NCBI GenBank assembly: GCA_902520835.1
Contig: CABYPD010000013.1
Location: 1 to 38,232, forward strand
DNA from: an uncultured Bacteroidota bacterium
Lineage (GTDB): Bacteria; Bacteroidota; Bacteroidia; Flavobacteriales; Flavobacteriaceae
Length of the DNA stretch: 38,232 nucleotides
Direction: 5' to 3'
The notes under the pieces are model-generated. The model searched no databases and was not told the DNA's origin. It worked only from the letters and a program-made list of their open reading frames with translations. Below are positions 25,473 to 32,715 of this stretch, one piece after another; the stretch's first letter is position 1; each line of letters starts with the position of its first letter. The position numbers were made by a program, and so were the translations under genes.

Positions 25473-27629
25473 CTAGAATTTCATTGAAATGCCTATTAAG
25501 AAATTTCTTGTTGCTTGAGGGTAATAACCTGCTCCGTCAAGTGTTATAACCTTACCAGGTTCACTCCAATTGTCATCGTATGTATAATAATATCCATTGG
25601 ATACATATTCCTTATCAAAAACGTTATTAATCAATCCACTCACAATAATTTCACTAAAGATACGTTTTGGTGTTATTCTTAAATTAAAATTTAAATCATT
25701 TACAAAGTAACTATCAAGTATTGAATTTTCTGCATCGATATTACCCATGAATTGTTTTCCTACATATTTTGAAAGAGCTCTTATGCTAAACTTCTCTGAA
25801 AACTTGTAATTAATTGTACTACTTGTGATAAAGTTTGGGGAGTATGATAAATTGGTTTTACCAAAATTAGTTAAAGCACCATTATAATTAGAAATTACTT
25901 CTTTATTCTTATTTGAACTTAAAGTTAAATTTGATGAAATATCAAGTTTTTTTGACAATTCTAAGTTTATTTCTGATTCAATACCAACTCTGTAACTACT
26001 TCCGCTATTAGACCTTATCGGAGCTCCAACATCATCAATTGCACCTGTTAAAACAAGCTGTTCGTTGTATAGCATGTAATATGCATTTAAATTAAGCTTC
26101 AATTTTTCAGAGTTGAGTCTATAACCAAATTCTAAATCATTTAATTTTTCGGGTTTGATGTCAGGGTTATTTTCGTAATCACTTCTACTTGGTTCGCGGT
26201 TTGCTCTTGAGTATGAAAAATATACAAGAGAATTTAAATTTAAATTGTGTGTAATTCCAATCTTAGGATTAAAAAAATTATATTTTTTATTTAGTATTAA
26301 ATTATTTAAATCAGATGTGATTCCTGAGGTTTTATAATTAATTTTTCTAAGCTGTAAATCCCCATATATTAAAATATCATTTAGCTTATACGACACTTTT
26401 GTAAAGAAACTTAAATCATTTTTTTTACCATTCCCATCATAATATCTATCTCTTATAGAATAGTTTTTATCAAAATTTCTAGCCCATATTACTTCACCAA
26501 AATGATCTCCAATATAATTGCTGTATGATCCACTGAATATCAAGTTCAAATTCTTATAGTTATAATTTAAAGATGCATTTAATACATAAAAATCATTGTC
26601 TAACCATCTTCTTCTAATGAGGTCAGTAGTACCAATTTCATTACCATTTTCATCTAAATCTGATTTTACAATTCCTGAATAAGTTTCTACAGAATCATCA
26701 TCTCGATACTGCTCAAAATAACCTCTTCCATCAGTATAGTTTAAACTAAGATTGGTTGAAAGCACATTATTTATTTGTTCACTCCAGTGCAATTGAAAAT
26801 GATCTTGTTTGTAATTGTCTATTTCATTTTCATAGGTGTATGGATTTTGTCTTCGGTTTTCAATCATTTGTTCTTTAGTTATCCCACTCCAAGATTGATA
26901 TGTCTTTTCATGACCTCCGAATGTTATTGCCTTAATTAGAGTATTCTCATCAAAATAATTTGCTTGAATAAAGTAGGATTTTAAATCAGAATAAGCCCTG
27001 TCAATATATCCATCAGAATCAATTTTTGAAAATCGTCCTGATATTTCGAAATGATCATTGATTATGCCTGTACTTAGTTTTACGGTATGCTTTAAAGTGT
27101 TATAACTACCAAATGAATTAGAAATTTCAGTATTGGCAAATTGAGAAATTTTGTCAGTTAATATATTAATACTTGCACCAAATGCACCTGATCCATTTGT
27201 TGATGTTCCAACTCCTCTTTGGATTTGTAAACTTTCAACTGATGATGTAAAATCAGGTAAATTAACCCAAAAAGTACCTAATGATTCAGGATCATTATAA
27301 GGAATACCATTAATAGTTATATTGGTTGATTGAGGACTAACACCACGAATTCTAATTCCTGTATAACCAATTCCAGCTCCTGCATCAGATGTTGTTATAA
27401 CAGATGGAGAAAAATTCAATAAAATAGGTAGATCCTGACCAAGATTTTTTAATTCAAGATCTTTTTTATCCACGTTTGAAAAGCTGAAAGGTGAGGATTT
27501 ATCAATTCTAATTGCCTCAACAATTACTTCATCTAAGTTTTGTTCTAATGATTGAATGGTATCAGTGACTTTCTCCTGAGATATTATCAGGTTTGAAAAT
27601 AAAAATACCGTTAAAATTAATTTTTTCAT
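25473..27629 (-). CDS. TonB-dependent receptor under TPP riboswitch control, probable thiamine receptor
   Basis: The 718-aa protein has a signal peptide (MKKLILTVFLFSNLIIS), the TonB box-like LDEVIVEAIRI, and a plug at about residues 45-160 (LPILLNFSPSVITTSDAGAG, TGIRIRGVSPQSTNITINGI, VESLQIQRGVGTSTNGSGAF). The barrel ends in RNFLIGISMKF. The gene begins about 33 nt after a TPP riboswitch, so it is repressed when thiamine pyrophosphate is plentiful. THI-regulated outer-membrane receptors paired with PnuC-type transporters are known in Bacteroidota as thiamine uptake systems. The substrate (thiamine or a precursor) is thus inferred from regulation and from the adjacent pnuC and kinase genes. 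Confidence 0.88.
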   Translation of the reverse strand: MKKLILTVFLFSNLIISQEKVTDTIQSLEQNLDEVIVEAIRIDKSSPFSFSNVDKKDLELKNLGQDLPILLNFSPSVITTSDAGAGIGYTGIRIRGVSPQSTNITINGIPYNDPESLGTFWVNLPDFTSSVESLQIQRGVGTSTNGSGAFGASINILTDKISQFANTEISNSFGSYNTLKHTVKLSTGIINDHFEISGRFSKIDSDGYIDRAYSDLKSYFIQANYFDENTLIKAITFGGHEKTYQSWSGITKEQMIENRRQNPYTYENEIDNYKQDHFQLHWSEQINNVLSTNLSLNYTDGRGYFEQYRDDDSVETYSGIVKSDLDENGNEIGTTDLIRRRWLDNDFYVLNASLNYNYKNLNLIFSGSYSNYIGDHFGEVIWARNFDKNYSIRDRYYDGNGKKNDLSFFTKVSYKLNDILIYGDLQLRKINYKTSGITSDLNNLILNKKYNFFNPKIGITHNLNLNSLVYFSYSRANREPSRSDYENNPDIKPEKLNDLEFGYRLNSEKLKLNLNAYYMLYNEQLVLTGAIDDVGAPIRSNSGSSYRVGIESEINLELSKKLDISSNLTLSSNKNKEVISNYNGALTNFGKTNLSYSPNFITSSTINYKFSEKFSIRALSKYVGKQFMGNIDAENSILDSYFVNDLNFNLRITPKRIFSEIIVSGLINNVFDKEYVSNGYYYTYDDNWSEPGKVITLDGAGYYPQATRNFLIGISMKF

Positions 27630-27662
27630 AAGTAAATTAAATTAACGGGATTCTAAAGTGAG

Positions 27663-27737
27663 TTTCATTTGTTCCTTGTAAAAATTACTCTACCAGGTTC
27701 AATGGGTATAATCTCAGCCGTAGCACCCCTGTGTTTA
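27663..27737 (-). promoter_or_regulatory. TPP riboswitch (THI element)
   Basis: On the minus strand the conserved core is clear. AGGGGTGC is closed by a UACG tetraloop against GGCTGAGA (27719-27712), then ACCC-ATTGAACCTG, a variable P5 arm with GTAAT, and GGAAC near 27675. P3 is reduced to the minimal tetraloop hairpin. The aptamer starts at the stop codon of the NadR-like gene and ends about 33 nt before the TonB receptor ATG. There is no obvious terminator stem with a T run in that gap, so control of translation start is more likely than of termination. P1 pairing looks weak by eye. Confidence 0.9.
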
Positions 27738-28295
27738 AGTAAAATTAAGTAAATTTTCTATAGATGTAATAGCTTTTTGTTTTCTTTCATCAAAATTTCC
27801 ACTGATTAATTCAAATTTTTTATCATTTTCAATTAAAGCATTCATGAATGAGTTAAACATTTCTTTTCTTTCATTTGGTTTATCTCTCAAGTCGTCTCTG
27901 ACCCATGGTACATCAATATTCATTAATAAGTACAAATCATAGTGATTTAATAAGGCGTATTTTTTTAAAAGAGGATCACAATGGTTAAAATATATTTCTG
28001 AGTATACTTTTGTTGTTAATAAATCTGTATCACAGAAAATAATAGAATTTTTTATCGAAGCTTTATTTTCCAAATTCATTTGTCCCTTTGCAATAGGGAG
28101 CATATCATTAATTTGACAAATAGATTTATTAAACTCATATTTTTTTTGTAGATATTCTCTAGCATATTCCTCAACAAAATCTGTTTTAAAATGAATAGCT
28201 AGTTCTTTAGCTAGAGTGGATTTTCCGGTAGATTCCGGTCCAAATAAGACAACCTTTATACAGTCAGATTTTGTTTGTTGTAAATATTTTTCCAT
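27735..28295 (-). CDS. NadR-like ATP-binding kinase (ribosylnicotinamide kinase-type; possibly a thiamine kinase)
   Basis: The 186-aa protein is a P-loop kinase with Walker A GPESTGKS at residues 19-26. It has EEYAREYL and FCDTDLLTTKVYSEIYF, both characteristic of the C-terminal kinase domain of NadR, and DVPWVRDDLRDKPNER as the lid region. The adenylyltransferase domain of full NadR is absent. In the NAD pathway such kinases trap imported nicotinamide riboside as NMN. The 40-nt overlap with pnuC shows the transporter and kinase work together. The TPP riboswitch starting at this gene's stop codon raises the alternative that the pair imports and phosphorylates thiamine. Confidence 0.82.
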   Translation of the reverse strand: MEKYLQQTKSDCIKVVLFGPESTGKSTLAKELAIHFKTDFVEEYAREYLQKKYEFNKSICQINDMLPIAKGQMNLENKASIKNSIIFCDTDLLTTKVYSEIYFNHCDPLLKKYALLNHYDLYLLMNIDVPWVRDDLRDKPNERKEMFNSFMNALIENDKKFELISGNFDERKQKAITSIENLLNFT

Positions 28296-28885
28296 TCGTA
28301 GTAACCTGCAATGGCTATTAATGTAAATATAAAATATTGTAAGCTAGTAAATGCAAGACCCTTGTGTGCATATAGTGGAATTGATATGATATTTGCGAAA
28401 ATCCAAAAGTTCCAACTTTGAACTTTTCTTTTTGCCATTAACCACATTGCAGCAAAGAACACAGCAGTGGTTAAAACATCTATGTATGAAACAAAAGAAT
28501 CCCATTTTTCAAATAAAGTATAAACTAGAGAAACAAAAATTGATGATGACAAAAGAAGTATAGCAATAATTTTTTTGTCATATGAATTAACAACTGAAAT
28601 AGGTGCTGGTTTCTCATTATTTCCTCTAGACCAATAAAACCAACCATAGATACTCATTATAAAATAATAAGCATTAATCATCATATCACCTAGAAGTGAC
28701 CACTTAAACAATAGATAAACAAAAATTGAAGTACTGATCATACCTGTTGGAAAAACTAATATATTATTGTTTTTTGAGCACCAAACACTAAGAAATCCAA
28801 AAATTACAGCAATTACTTCAAAATAGATATCAAGTTTATCATATTGAGAATATTGCTCAAAAAATTCTTTAAAAAAATCAATCAT
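28256..28885 (-). CDS. pnuC: PnuC family vitamin transporter (nicotinamide riboside or thiamine)
   Basis: The 209-aa inner-membrane protein has seven to eight helices and the PnuC pattern: FGFLSVWCSKNNNILVFPTG, LGDMMINAYYFIMSIYGWFYW, and near the C-terminus SLQYFIFTLIAIAGYYEWK. PnuC proteins are facilitators that depend on a cytoplasmic kinase to trap the vitamin; the kinase gene overlaps by 40 nt. The relative PnuT transports thiamine and is linked to TPP riboswitches in Bacteroidota. The riboswitch next door makes thiamine as likely as nicotinamide riboside. The start overlaps the upstream phosphopantetheinyl transferase gene by 8 nt. Confidence 0.88.
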   Translation of the reverse strand: MIDFFKEFFEQYSQYDKLDIYFEVIAVIFGFLSVWCSKNNNILVFPTGMISTSIFVYLLFKWSLLGDMMINAYYFIMSIYGWFYWSRGNNEKPAPISVVNSYDKKIIAILLLSSSIFVSLVYTLFEKWDSFVSYIDVLTTAVFFAAMWLMAKRKVQSWNFWIFANIISIPLYAHKGLAFTSLQYFIFTLIAIAGYYEWKNIYNKQNLTV

Positions 28886-29501
28886 TAGAAAAGACTATTG
28901 TACAAATATAGTTTGGATCAAATAATAAATTGCACGTATATGATTTATCGTAGTTAAATTTTTTAACCATTGTTTTAGCATTTTTTTCTTCTTTATTAAT
29001 TGATTCAACAAATATTTCGTTCTTAAAATTTAAACCAGGATTTTTTTCAGCTTTATATACAGATTCTTTTAGACACCAAATCAAAATCAAATCATCAACT
29101 GATGAAGAATCAATTTGTTTAACATCTTTGGTATTTATGAATTTATCTTTGATATTTAAAATATTATTTCTGTAAGTTTCAATATCAATACCACATTTTT
29201 TTTCTGAAATTAGTATCGTTGAATAACCCGCACAATGGCTAATAGAAATATTATTTCCACTTTTTAATTGTGGAGCTCCATCTTTAGAATAGCTGAGATC
29301 ATTGGGGTTGATTTTGAGTAATCTTAATAGATATCTTACAGAAAGAAACTCAATTTTTTTTGTACTAGTTTTTTTAGATTTTATTATCTCTAGTTCTTTT
29401 TCAGTAAGAGAAAACTTAGATAAAAAGAATTTTTCATTTTCATTGATTTCCCATATTAAATGGGTAAGGTTTTCATCAGTATATGAATGGGAAAGAGGCA
29501 T
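28878..29501 (-). CDS. 4'-phosphopantetheinyl transferase superfamily protein
   Basis: The 207-aa protein moves the phosphopantetheine arm of CoA onto carrier proteins. The Sfp-type motifs are present: KDGAPQL and ISISHCAGYS (residues 74-93), the metal-binding GIDIE at 104-108 (Asp106, Glu108), and WCLKESVYKA at 142-151 (Glu146, Lys150). Its length fits the Sfp/HetI class rather than the ~120-aa AcpS class. No polyketide or peptide synthase is in the window, so the target may be fatty-acid or other carrier proteins. It lies between rpmA (31 nt gap) and pnuC (8 nt overlap). Confidence 0.87.
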   Translation of the reverse strand: MPLSHSYTDENLTHLIWEINENEKFFLSKFSLTEKELEIIKSKKTSTKKIEFLSVRYLLRLLKINPNDLSYSKDGAPQLKSGNNISISHCAGYSTILISEKKCGIDIETYRNNILNIKDKFINTKDVKQIDSSSVDDLILIWCLKESVYKAEKNPGLNFKNEIFVESINKEEKNAKTMVKKFNYDKSYTCNLLFDPNYICTIVFSND

Positions 29502-29532
29502 TAGTCCTCTAAAGATATAATGTTTTGAAAAA

Positions 29533-29790
29533 TCAGGAAGTTGGTTCTATTGAAACGTAAGATTTGTTATCCTTCTTTTTTGTGAATTTAACAATGCCAT
29601 CAACCTTAGCATGAAGAGTATGATCTTTTCCAAGATATACATTATCACCAGCTTTGTGTTTTGTTCCTCTTTGTCTGACAATAATATTACCGGCAATTGC
29701 AGATTGACCACCAAAGATTTTAACTCCAAGTCGTTTCGATTCTGATTCTCTTCCGTTTTTAGAACTACCTACACCTTTTTTATGAGCCAT
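29533..29790 (-). CDS. rpmA: 50S ribosomal protein L27 (bL27)
   Basis: The 85-aa protein has the standard L27 sequence ([20 protein letters not shown], then [18 protein letters not shown] and VKFTKKKD). Its N-terminus starts directly with the mature AHKKG, without the cleaved extension seen in Firmicutes. It lies near the peptidyl transferase centre of the ribosome. It follows rplU by 14 nt, the usual pair. Confidence 0.98.
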   Translation of the reverse strand: MAHKKGVGSSKNGRESESKRLGVKIFGGQSAIAGNIIVRQRGTKHKAGDNVYLGKDHTLHAKVDGIVKFTKKKDNKSYVSIEPTS

Positions 29791-29804
29791 TTTGTTTTAT
29801 TTTT

Positions 29805-30236
29805 TTAAGATTTAGCTGTTTTTTTAGTAGCAGTAGCTGTTTTTTTAGCCGATGCTTTCTTTACTGCAGGTTTTTTTACTTCAGCTTTTTTAACTTCCTT
29901 AGTTTCAGTTTTTTTTGCTGTAGTTTTTTCATTAACCTTTTCTATTAGGATCTCAGTTAGAGCTTGTCTATGTCCATTTTTTACTCTATATCCTTTTCTT
30001 CTTTTCTTTTTAAATACAATAACCTTATCGTCCTTTAAGTGTTTTAAGATTTTAGCTTGAACTGAGGCTCCTTTAATATTAGGACTACCAACTGTGATCT
30101 TAGATCCATTGTCAAGCATTAGAACATTATCAAAAGTGATTTTTTCACCTTCTTTACCTTGAACTCTATGCACAAACAATTTTGAGTCTTTTTCAACCTT
30201 AAATTGTTTTCCTGAAATTTCTACTATTGCATTCAT
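29805..30236 (-). CDS. rplU: 50S ribosomal protein L21 (bL21) with Lys/Ala-rich tail
   Basis: The 143-aa protein starts at the ATG at 30236 (MNAIVEISGKQFKVEKDSKL). An in-frame ATG 27 nt upstream is rejected because it lies within the promoter motif and adds MYICKRFKN, foreign to L21. The normal L21 core ends about residue 101 (GHRQALTEILIEKVN). It is followed by a ~40-residue low-complexity tail of Lys, Ala, Thr and Val (KKAEVKKPAVKKASAKKTAT), which probably binds rRNA. It heads rplU-rpmA and perhaps a longer operon reaching the TPP-controlled receptor. Confidence 0.96.
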   Translation of the reverse strand: MNAIVEISGKQFKVEKDSKLFVHRVQGKEGEKITFDNVLMLDNGSKITVGSPNIKGASVQAKILKHLKDDKVIVFKKKRRKGYRVKNGHRQALTEILIEKVNEKTTAKKTETKEVKKAEVKKPAVKKASAKKTATATKKTAKS

Positions 30237-30252
30237 ATTCTTAAAGCGTTTG

Positions 30253-30260
30253 CAAATATA
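30253..30260 (-). promoter_or_regulatory. -7 promoter element of rplU-rpmA
   Basis: On the minus strand this is TATATTTG, an exact TAnnTTTG match, ending 16 nt before the rplU ATG. The expected leader is about 10 nt. Its position decides the rplU start codon. Confidence 0.6.
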
Positions 30261-30327
30261 CAAGGATTACTAAAATATCCCAATAAATTCTAAAATTGTT
30301 GATTTACTAAAAATGATTTTTATGGAA

Positions 30328-30753
30328 TTAATTATAGATTCTTAATGAGTTTCCGCTTTTCTCTGTAAAATAAGGTACCATAGGAAAAGAATTATTTGTA
30401 TTTATTTTTAATGGTTGTCCATTTGCTAAGCTGTAAAGATTAGAGTTGCATTTACATTCTGCTTGAAGCCCTCTAATCTCCATTCTACTACAATCTGAGG
30501 GTTTTTCATTAGGACAACTGGCTTCCCAAGCAATAATATTATCATTAAGATTAAAAAGAATTACACCTTTAACTCCCAAACCATTGATGTAGTAAGAGCC
30601 ACCATTATATTTCAAATCATTGTAGGAGGGTAGATTTATATTTAAGATTTTTTCAAATCTTACATCAGGTATAAATGGGTTGTCATTATCATTACTTTTT
30701 TCACATGATAATATTATTAAGGTTATAACAATTAATCTAATAGTATTTACCAT
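30328..30753 (-). CDS. Rieske-like lipoprotein with substituted cluster ligands
   Basis: The 141-aa protein has a lipoprotein signal (MVNTIRLIVITLIILSC, Cys17). The rest resembles the small Rieske-fold proteins of Flavobacteriia: IIAWEASCPNEKPSDCS, then LQAECKCNSNLYSLANGQPL. In true Rieske proteins the ligands are C-x-H and C-x-x-H; here both His positions read Asn (CPN and CKCN), so a normal 2Fe-2S Rieske cluster cannot form. Four cysteines remain (C-x7-C and C-x-C), which could bind a different metal or form disulfides. It is divergent from greA, with 86 nt between them. Its function is unknown. Confidence 0.7.
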   Translation of the reverse strand: MVNTIRLIVITLIILSCEKSNDNDNPFIPDVRFEKILNINLPSYNDLKYNGGSYYINGLGVKGVILFNLNDNIIAWEASCPNEKPSDCSRMEIRGLQAECKCNSNLYSLANGQPLKINTNNSFPMVPYFTEKSGNSLRIYN

Positions 30754-30795
30754 GTTTGAAAATTAATCAAAATGTATAATTTAAGGAAATTTACA

Positions 30796-30803
30796 TATAT
30801 TTG
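30796..30803 (+). promoter_or_regulatory. -7 promoter element of greA
   Basis: TATATTTG matches TAnnTTTG exactly, 37 nt upstream of the greA ATG. Transcription would begin around 30810, at the base of a small hairpin. Confidence 0.6.
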
Positions 30804-30809
30804 ATTTGT

Positions 30810-30832
30810 CCCTCATGTAGGGTTTTTTTTTT
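30810..30832 (+). promoter_or_regulatory. short hairpin plus T-run in the greA leader (possible attenuator)
   Basis: CCCT (30810-30813) and AGGG (30819-30822) form a 4-bp stem around CATGT, followed by ten T. It has the shape of a miniature intrinsic terminator, placed just after the predicted transcription start and before the greA start codon. The stem is short, so real termination is doubtful. Confidence 0.4.
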
Positions 30833-30839
30833 AATAAAA

Positions 30840-31310
30840 ATGAGTTTTTCGTATTATACAAAAGAAGGATTACAAAAGCTTAGAGCTGAACTAAATCAAC
30901 TTAAAGATGTTGAAAGACCTTTAGCCTCTAAAGCTATTGCTGAAGCTAGAGATAAGGGTGATTTGAGTGAAAATGCTGAATACGATGCAGCTAAAGAAGC
31001 TCAAGGTTTATTGGAACTTAAAATTTCAAAAATGGAAGAAACTTTAGCTAATGCTAGGTTAATTGACGAATCTCAGTTAGATAACTCAAAGGTTCTTGTT
31101 TTATCAAAGGTAAAAATAAAAAATACTGCAAATAATATGGAAATGGAATACCAGTTAGTTGCAGAAAGTGAGGCAAACTTAAGAGAAGGTAAAATATCTG
31201 TTAATTCCCCCATAGGAAAAGGCCTTTTAGGAAAATCAAAGGGTGAAATCGCCGAAATTTCAGTTCCTAATGGTAAAATACAATTTGAAATACTTTCAAT
31301 ATCAAGGTAA
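30840..31310 (+). CDS. greA: transcription elongation factor GreA
   Basis: The 156-aa protein starts at the ATG at 30840 (MSFSYYTKEGLQKLRAELNQ). A longer frame from a TTG at 30801 is rejected because that TTG is in the promoter motif. The N-terminal coiled coil reaches the RNA polymerase secondary channel and carries the acidic tip GDLSENAEYDAAKE (about residues 40-53). The C-terminal FKBP-like domain contains GLLGKSKGEIAEI. It stimulates cleavage of backtracked transcripts. A HIT gene follows by 6 nt. Confidence 0.96.
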   Translation: MSFSYYTKEGLQKLRAELNQLKDVERPLASKAIAEARDKGDLSENAEYDAAKEAQGLLELKISKMEETLANARLIDESQLDNSKVLVLSKVKIKNTANNMEMEYQLVAESEANLREGKISVNSPIGKGLLGKSKGEIAEISVPNGKIQFEILSISR

Positions 31311-31316
31311 TATTCA

Positions 31317-31706
31317 TTGGAAACTATCTTTACTAAAATAATCAAAGGTGAAATTCCAAGCTACAAGGTTTATGAAGATGATAATTGCTTAGCTTTTTTA
31401 GATATAAATCCAAATGCATATGGACATACTCTTTGTGTTTTAAAAAAACAAATAGACTATATCTTTGATTTAAGCTCGGATGAATATGATTTGTTAATGA
31501 AGTTTTCCCGAAAAGTTGCTTTAGGAATTGAAAAAACTGTTGATTGTAAAAGAATTGGCATGGCTGTAGTTGGCTTAGAAGTTCCACATGTTCATATTCA
31601 CCTTATTCCAATCAACTCAATGAATGACATGAACTTTTCAAATTCCTTAGACTTAAAAAAACAAGATTTTAAAGATTTATCAAATAAAATAAAAAATAAT
31701 ATATAA
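31317..31706 (+). CDS. HIT family nucleotide hydrolase/transferase
   Basis: The 129-aa cytoplasmic protein has the histidine triad HVHIHLIP (His91, His93, His95) and the N-terminal family pattern IFTKIIKGEIPSYKVYED with FLDINPNAYGHTL. Members hydrolyse phosphoramidates or dinucleotide polyphosphates such as AMP-NH2 or Ap4A. The TTG start at 31317 is chosen because it places METIFTKII at the family N-terminus. It is 6 nt after greA and 2 nt before the DUF3127 gene, so all three are probably co-transcribed. Confidence 0.92.
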   Translation: METIFTKIIKGEIPSYKVYEDDNCLAFLDINPNAYGHTLCVLKKQIDYIFDLSSDEYDLLMKFSRKVALGIEKTVDCKRIGMAVVGLEVPHVHIHLIPINSMNDMNFSNSLDLKKQDFKDLSNKIKNNI

Positions 31707-31708
31707 TT

Positions 31709-32080
31709 ATGAATATTTCAGGAAAAGTAAAATTAATTAATGAAACAAAAGAATATGGATCAAATGGTTTCAGAAAAAGAGAAATAGTATTAACAACTCA
31801 AGAACAATATCCGCAAAATATTCTAGTAGAATTTATTCAAGATCGAACGGATCTTTTAGATGCATATAAGGTTGGGGACTTTGTAAAAATAGACATTAAT
31901 TTGAGGGGAAGAGAATGGACTAATGATAAAGGTGAGGTAAAATATTTTAATTCTATTCAAGGATGGCGTATTGAAAAAGTTGAAAATGAATTTGAATCTC
32001 AGTTACCACCACTACCAACTAAGGAAGACTTAAATATTTCTGATAATGCATCAAGTGAACCCGATGATCTTCCATTTTAA
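31709..32080 (+). CDS. DUF3127 protein, SSB-like with DDLPF tail
   Basis: The 123-aa protein belongs to DUF3127, a Bacteroidota family without assigned function. Residues 1-90 look like a single OB-fold (MNISGKVKLINETKEYGSNG, KREIVLTTQEQYPQNILVEF, YKVGDFVKIDINLRG). The segment LRGREWTNDKGEVKYFNS at 65-82 is close in pattern to LKTRKWQGEDGQQKYTTE of the SSB encoded at 17612. After an acidic linker the protein ends in DDLPF (119-123), identical to the last five residues of that SSB. An SSB-like role that recruits SSB partners is inferred from this. It sits in the greA-HIT-DUF3127-aat operon. Confidence 0.88.
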   Translation: MNISGKVKLINETKEYGSNGFRKREIVLTTQEQYPQNILVEFIQDRTDLLDAYKVGDFVKIDINLRGREWTNDKGEVKYFNSIQGWRIEKVENEFESQLPPLPTKEDLNISDNASSEPDDLPF

Positions 32081-32085
32081 AAATT

Positions 32086-32715
32086 ATGTTTCATTTAGGT
32101 GAAGATTATATTTTTCCTAATCCCAGAAATGCTGATGAACATGGTATAGTTGCCTATGGTGGAGATTTAAATCCTTTAAGGATTTTAGAATCCTATAAGT
32201 TAGGTATTTTTCCTTGGTTTGAATCTGATCAGAACTTGATGTGGTGGAGTCCTGACCCTAGAATGATATTATATACAGATAAATTTAAAGTTTCAAAAAG
32301 TTTCAAGGCTTTTTTAAAGAAAATTAATTACAAAGTTACTTTCAATAAAGATTTTGAATTTGTGATTAATTCATGTGCAAATATTAAACGTATTAATCAA
32401 AAAGGAACTTGGATAACTGAAGGTTTAATAAAATCATTTATTGATTTACATAAAATGGGAAAAGCTATGTCTGTAGAGGTCTGGGTGGATGATGAGATAG
32501 TTGGAGGTTTGTATGGTCTTGACTTAGAAGATATTTTTTGTGGAGAAAGTATGTTTTCAAAATCTTCTAATGCAAGTAAAATAGCATTATATTATTTAAC
32601 TAATGAGCTAAGAAAAAATAATTATAGATTTATTGATTGTCAAGTACCATCTGAACATTTAAAAAGTTTAGGAGGGGAAGTGATAAGTAGGTCTAAATTT
32701 TTAGATTTACTCTAA
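32086..32715 (+). CDS. aat: leucyl/phenylalanyl-tRNA--protein transferase
   Basis: The 209-aa protein attaches Leu or Phe to N-terminal Arg or Lys of proteins, creating N-degrons for ClpS/ClpAP. The family blocks are present: FPNPRNADEHGIVAYGGDL, YKLGIFPWF, MWWSPDPRMIL, then GTWITEGLIKSFIDLHKMG, and VGGLYGLDLEDIFCGESMFS with FIDCQVPSEHLKSLGG. Its length is normal. It starts 5 nt after the DUF3127 stop and its 3' end overlaps convergent truB by 9 nt. Confidence 0.95.
   Translation: MFHLGEDYIFPNPRNADEHGIVAYGGDLNPLRILESYKLGIFPWFESDQNLMWWSPDPRMILYTDKFKVSKSFKAFLKKINYKVTFNKDFEFVINSCANIKRINQKGTWITEGLIKSFIDLHKMGKAMSVEVWVDDEIVGGLYGLDLEDIFCGESMFSKSSNASKIALYYLTNELRKNNYRFIDCQVPSEHLKSLGGEVISRSKFLDLL

Noticed and set aside
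27630-27662. Terminator stem between the TPP aptamer and the receptor start
   Set aside because: The 33-nt gap shows no stable stem followed by T-run, so translation control is favoured.
30237-30263. Upstream ATG extension of rplU
   Set aside because: Adds nine residues foreign to L21 and overlaps the TAnnTTTG promoter element.
30801-30839. Upstream TTG extension of greA
   Set aside because: The TTG is in the promoter motif and the extension runs through the leader hairpin and T-run.
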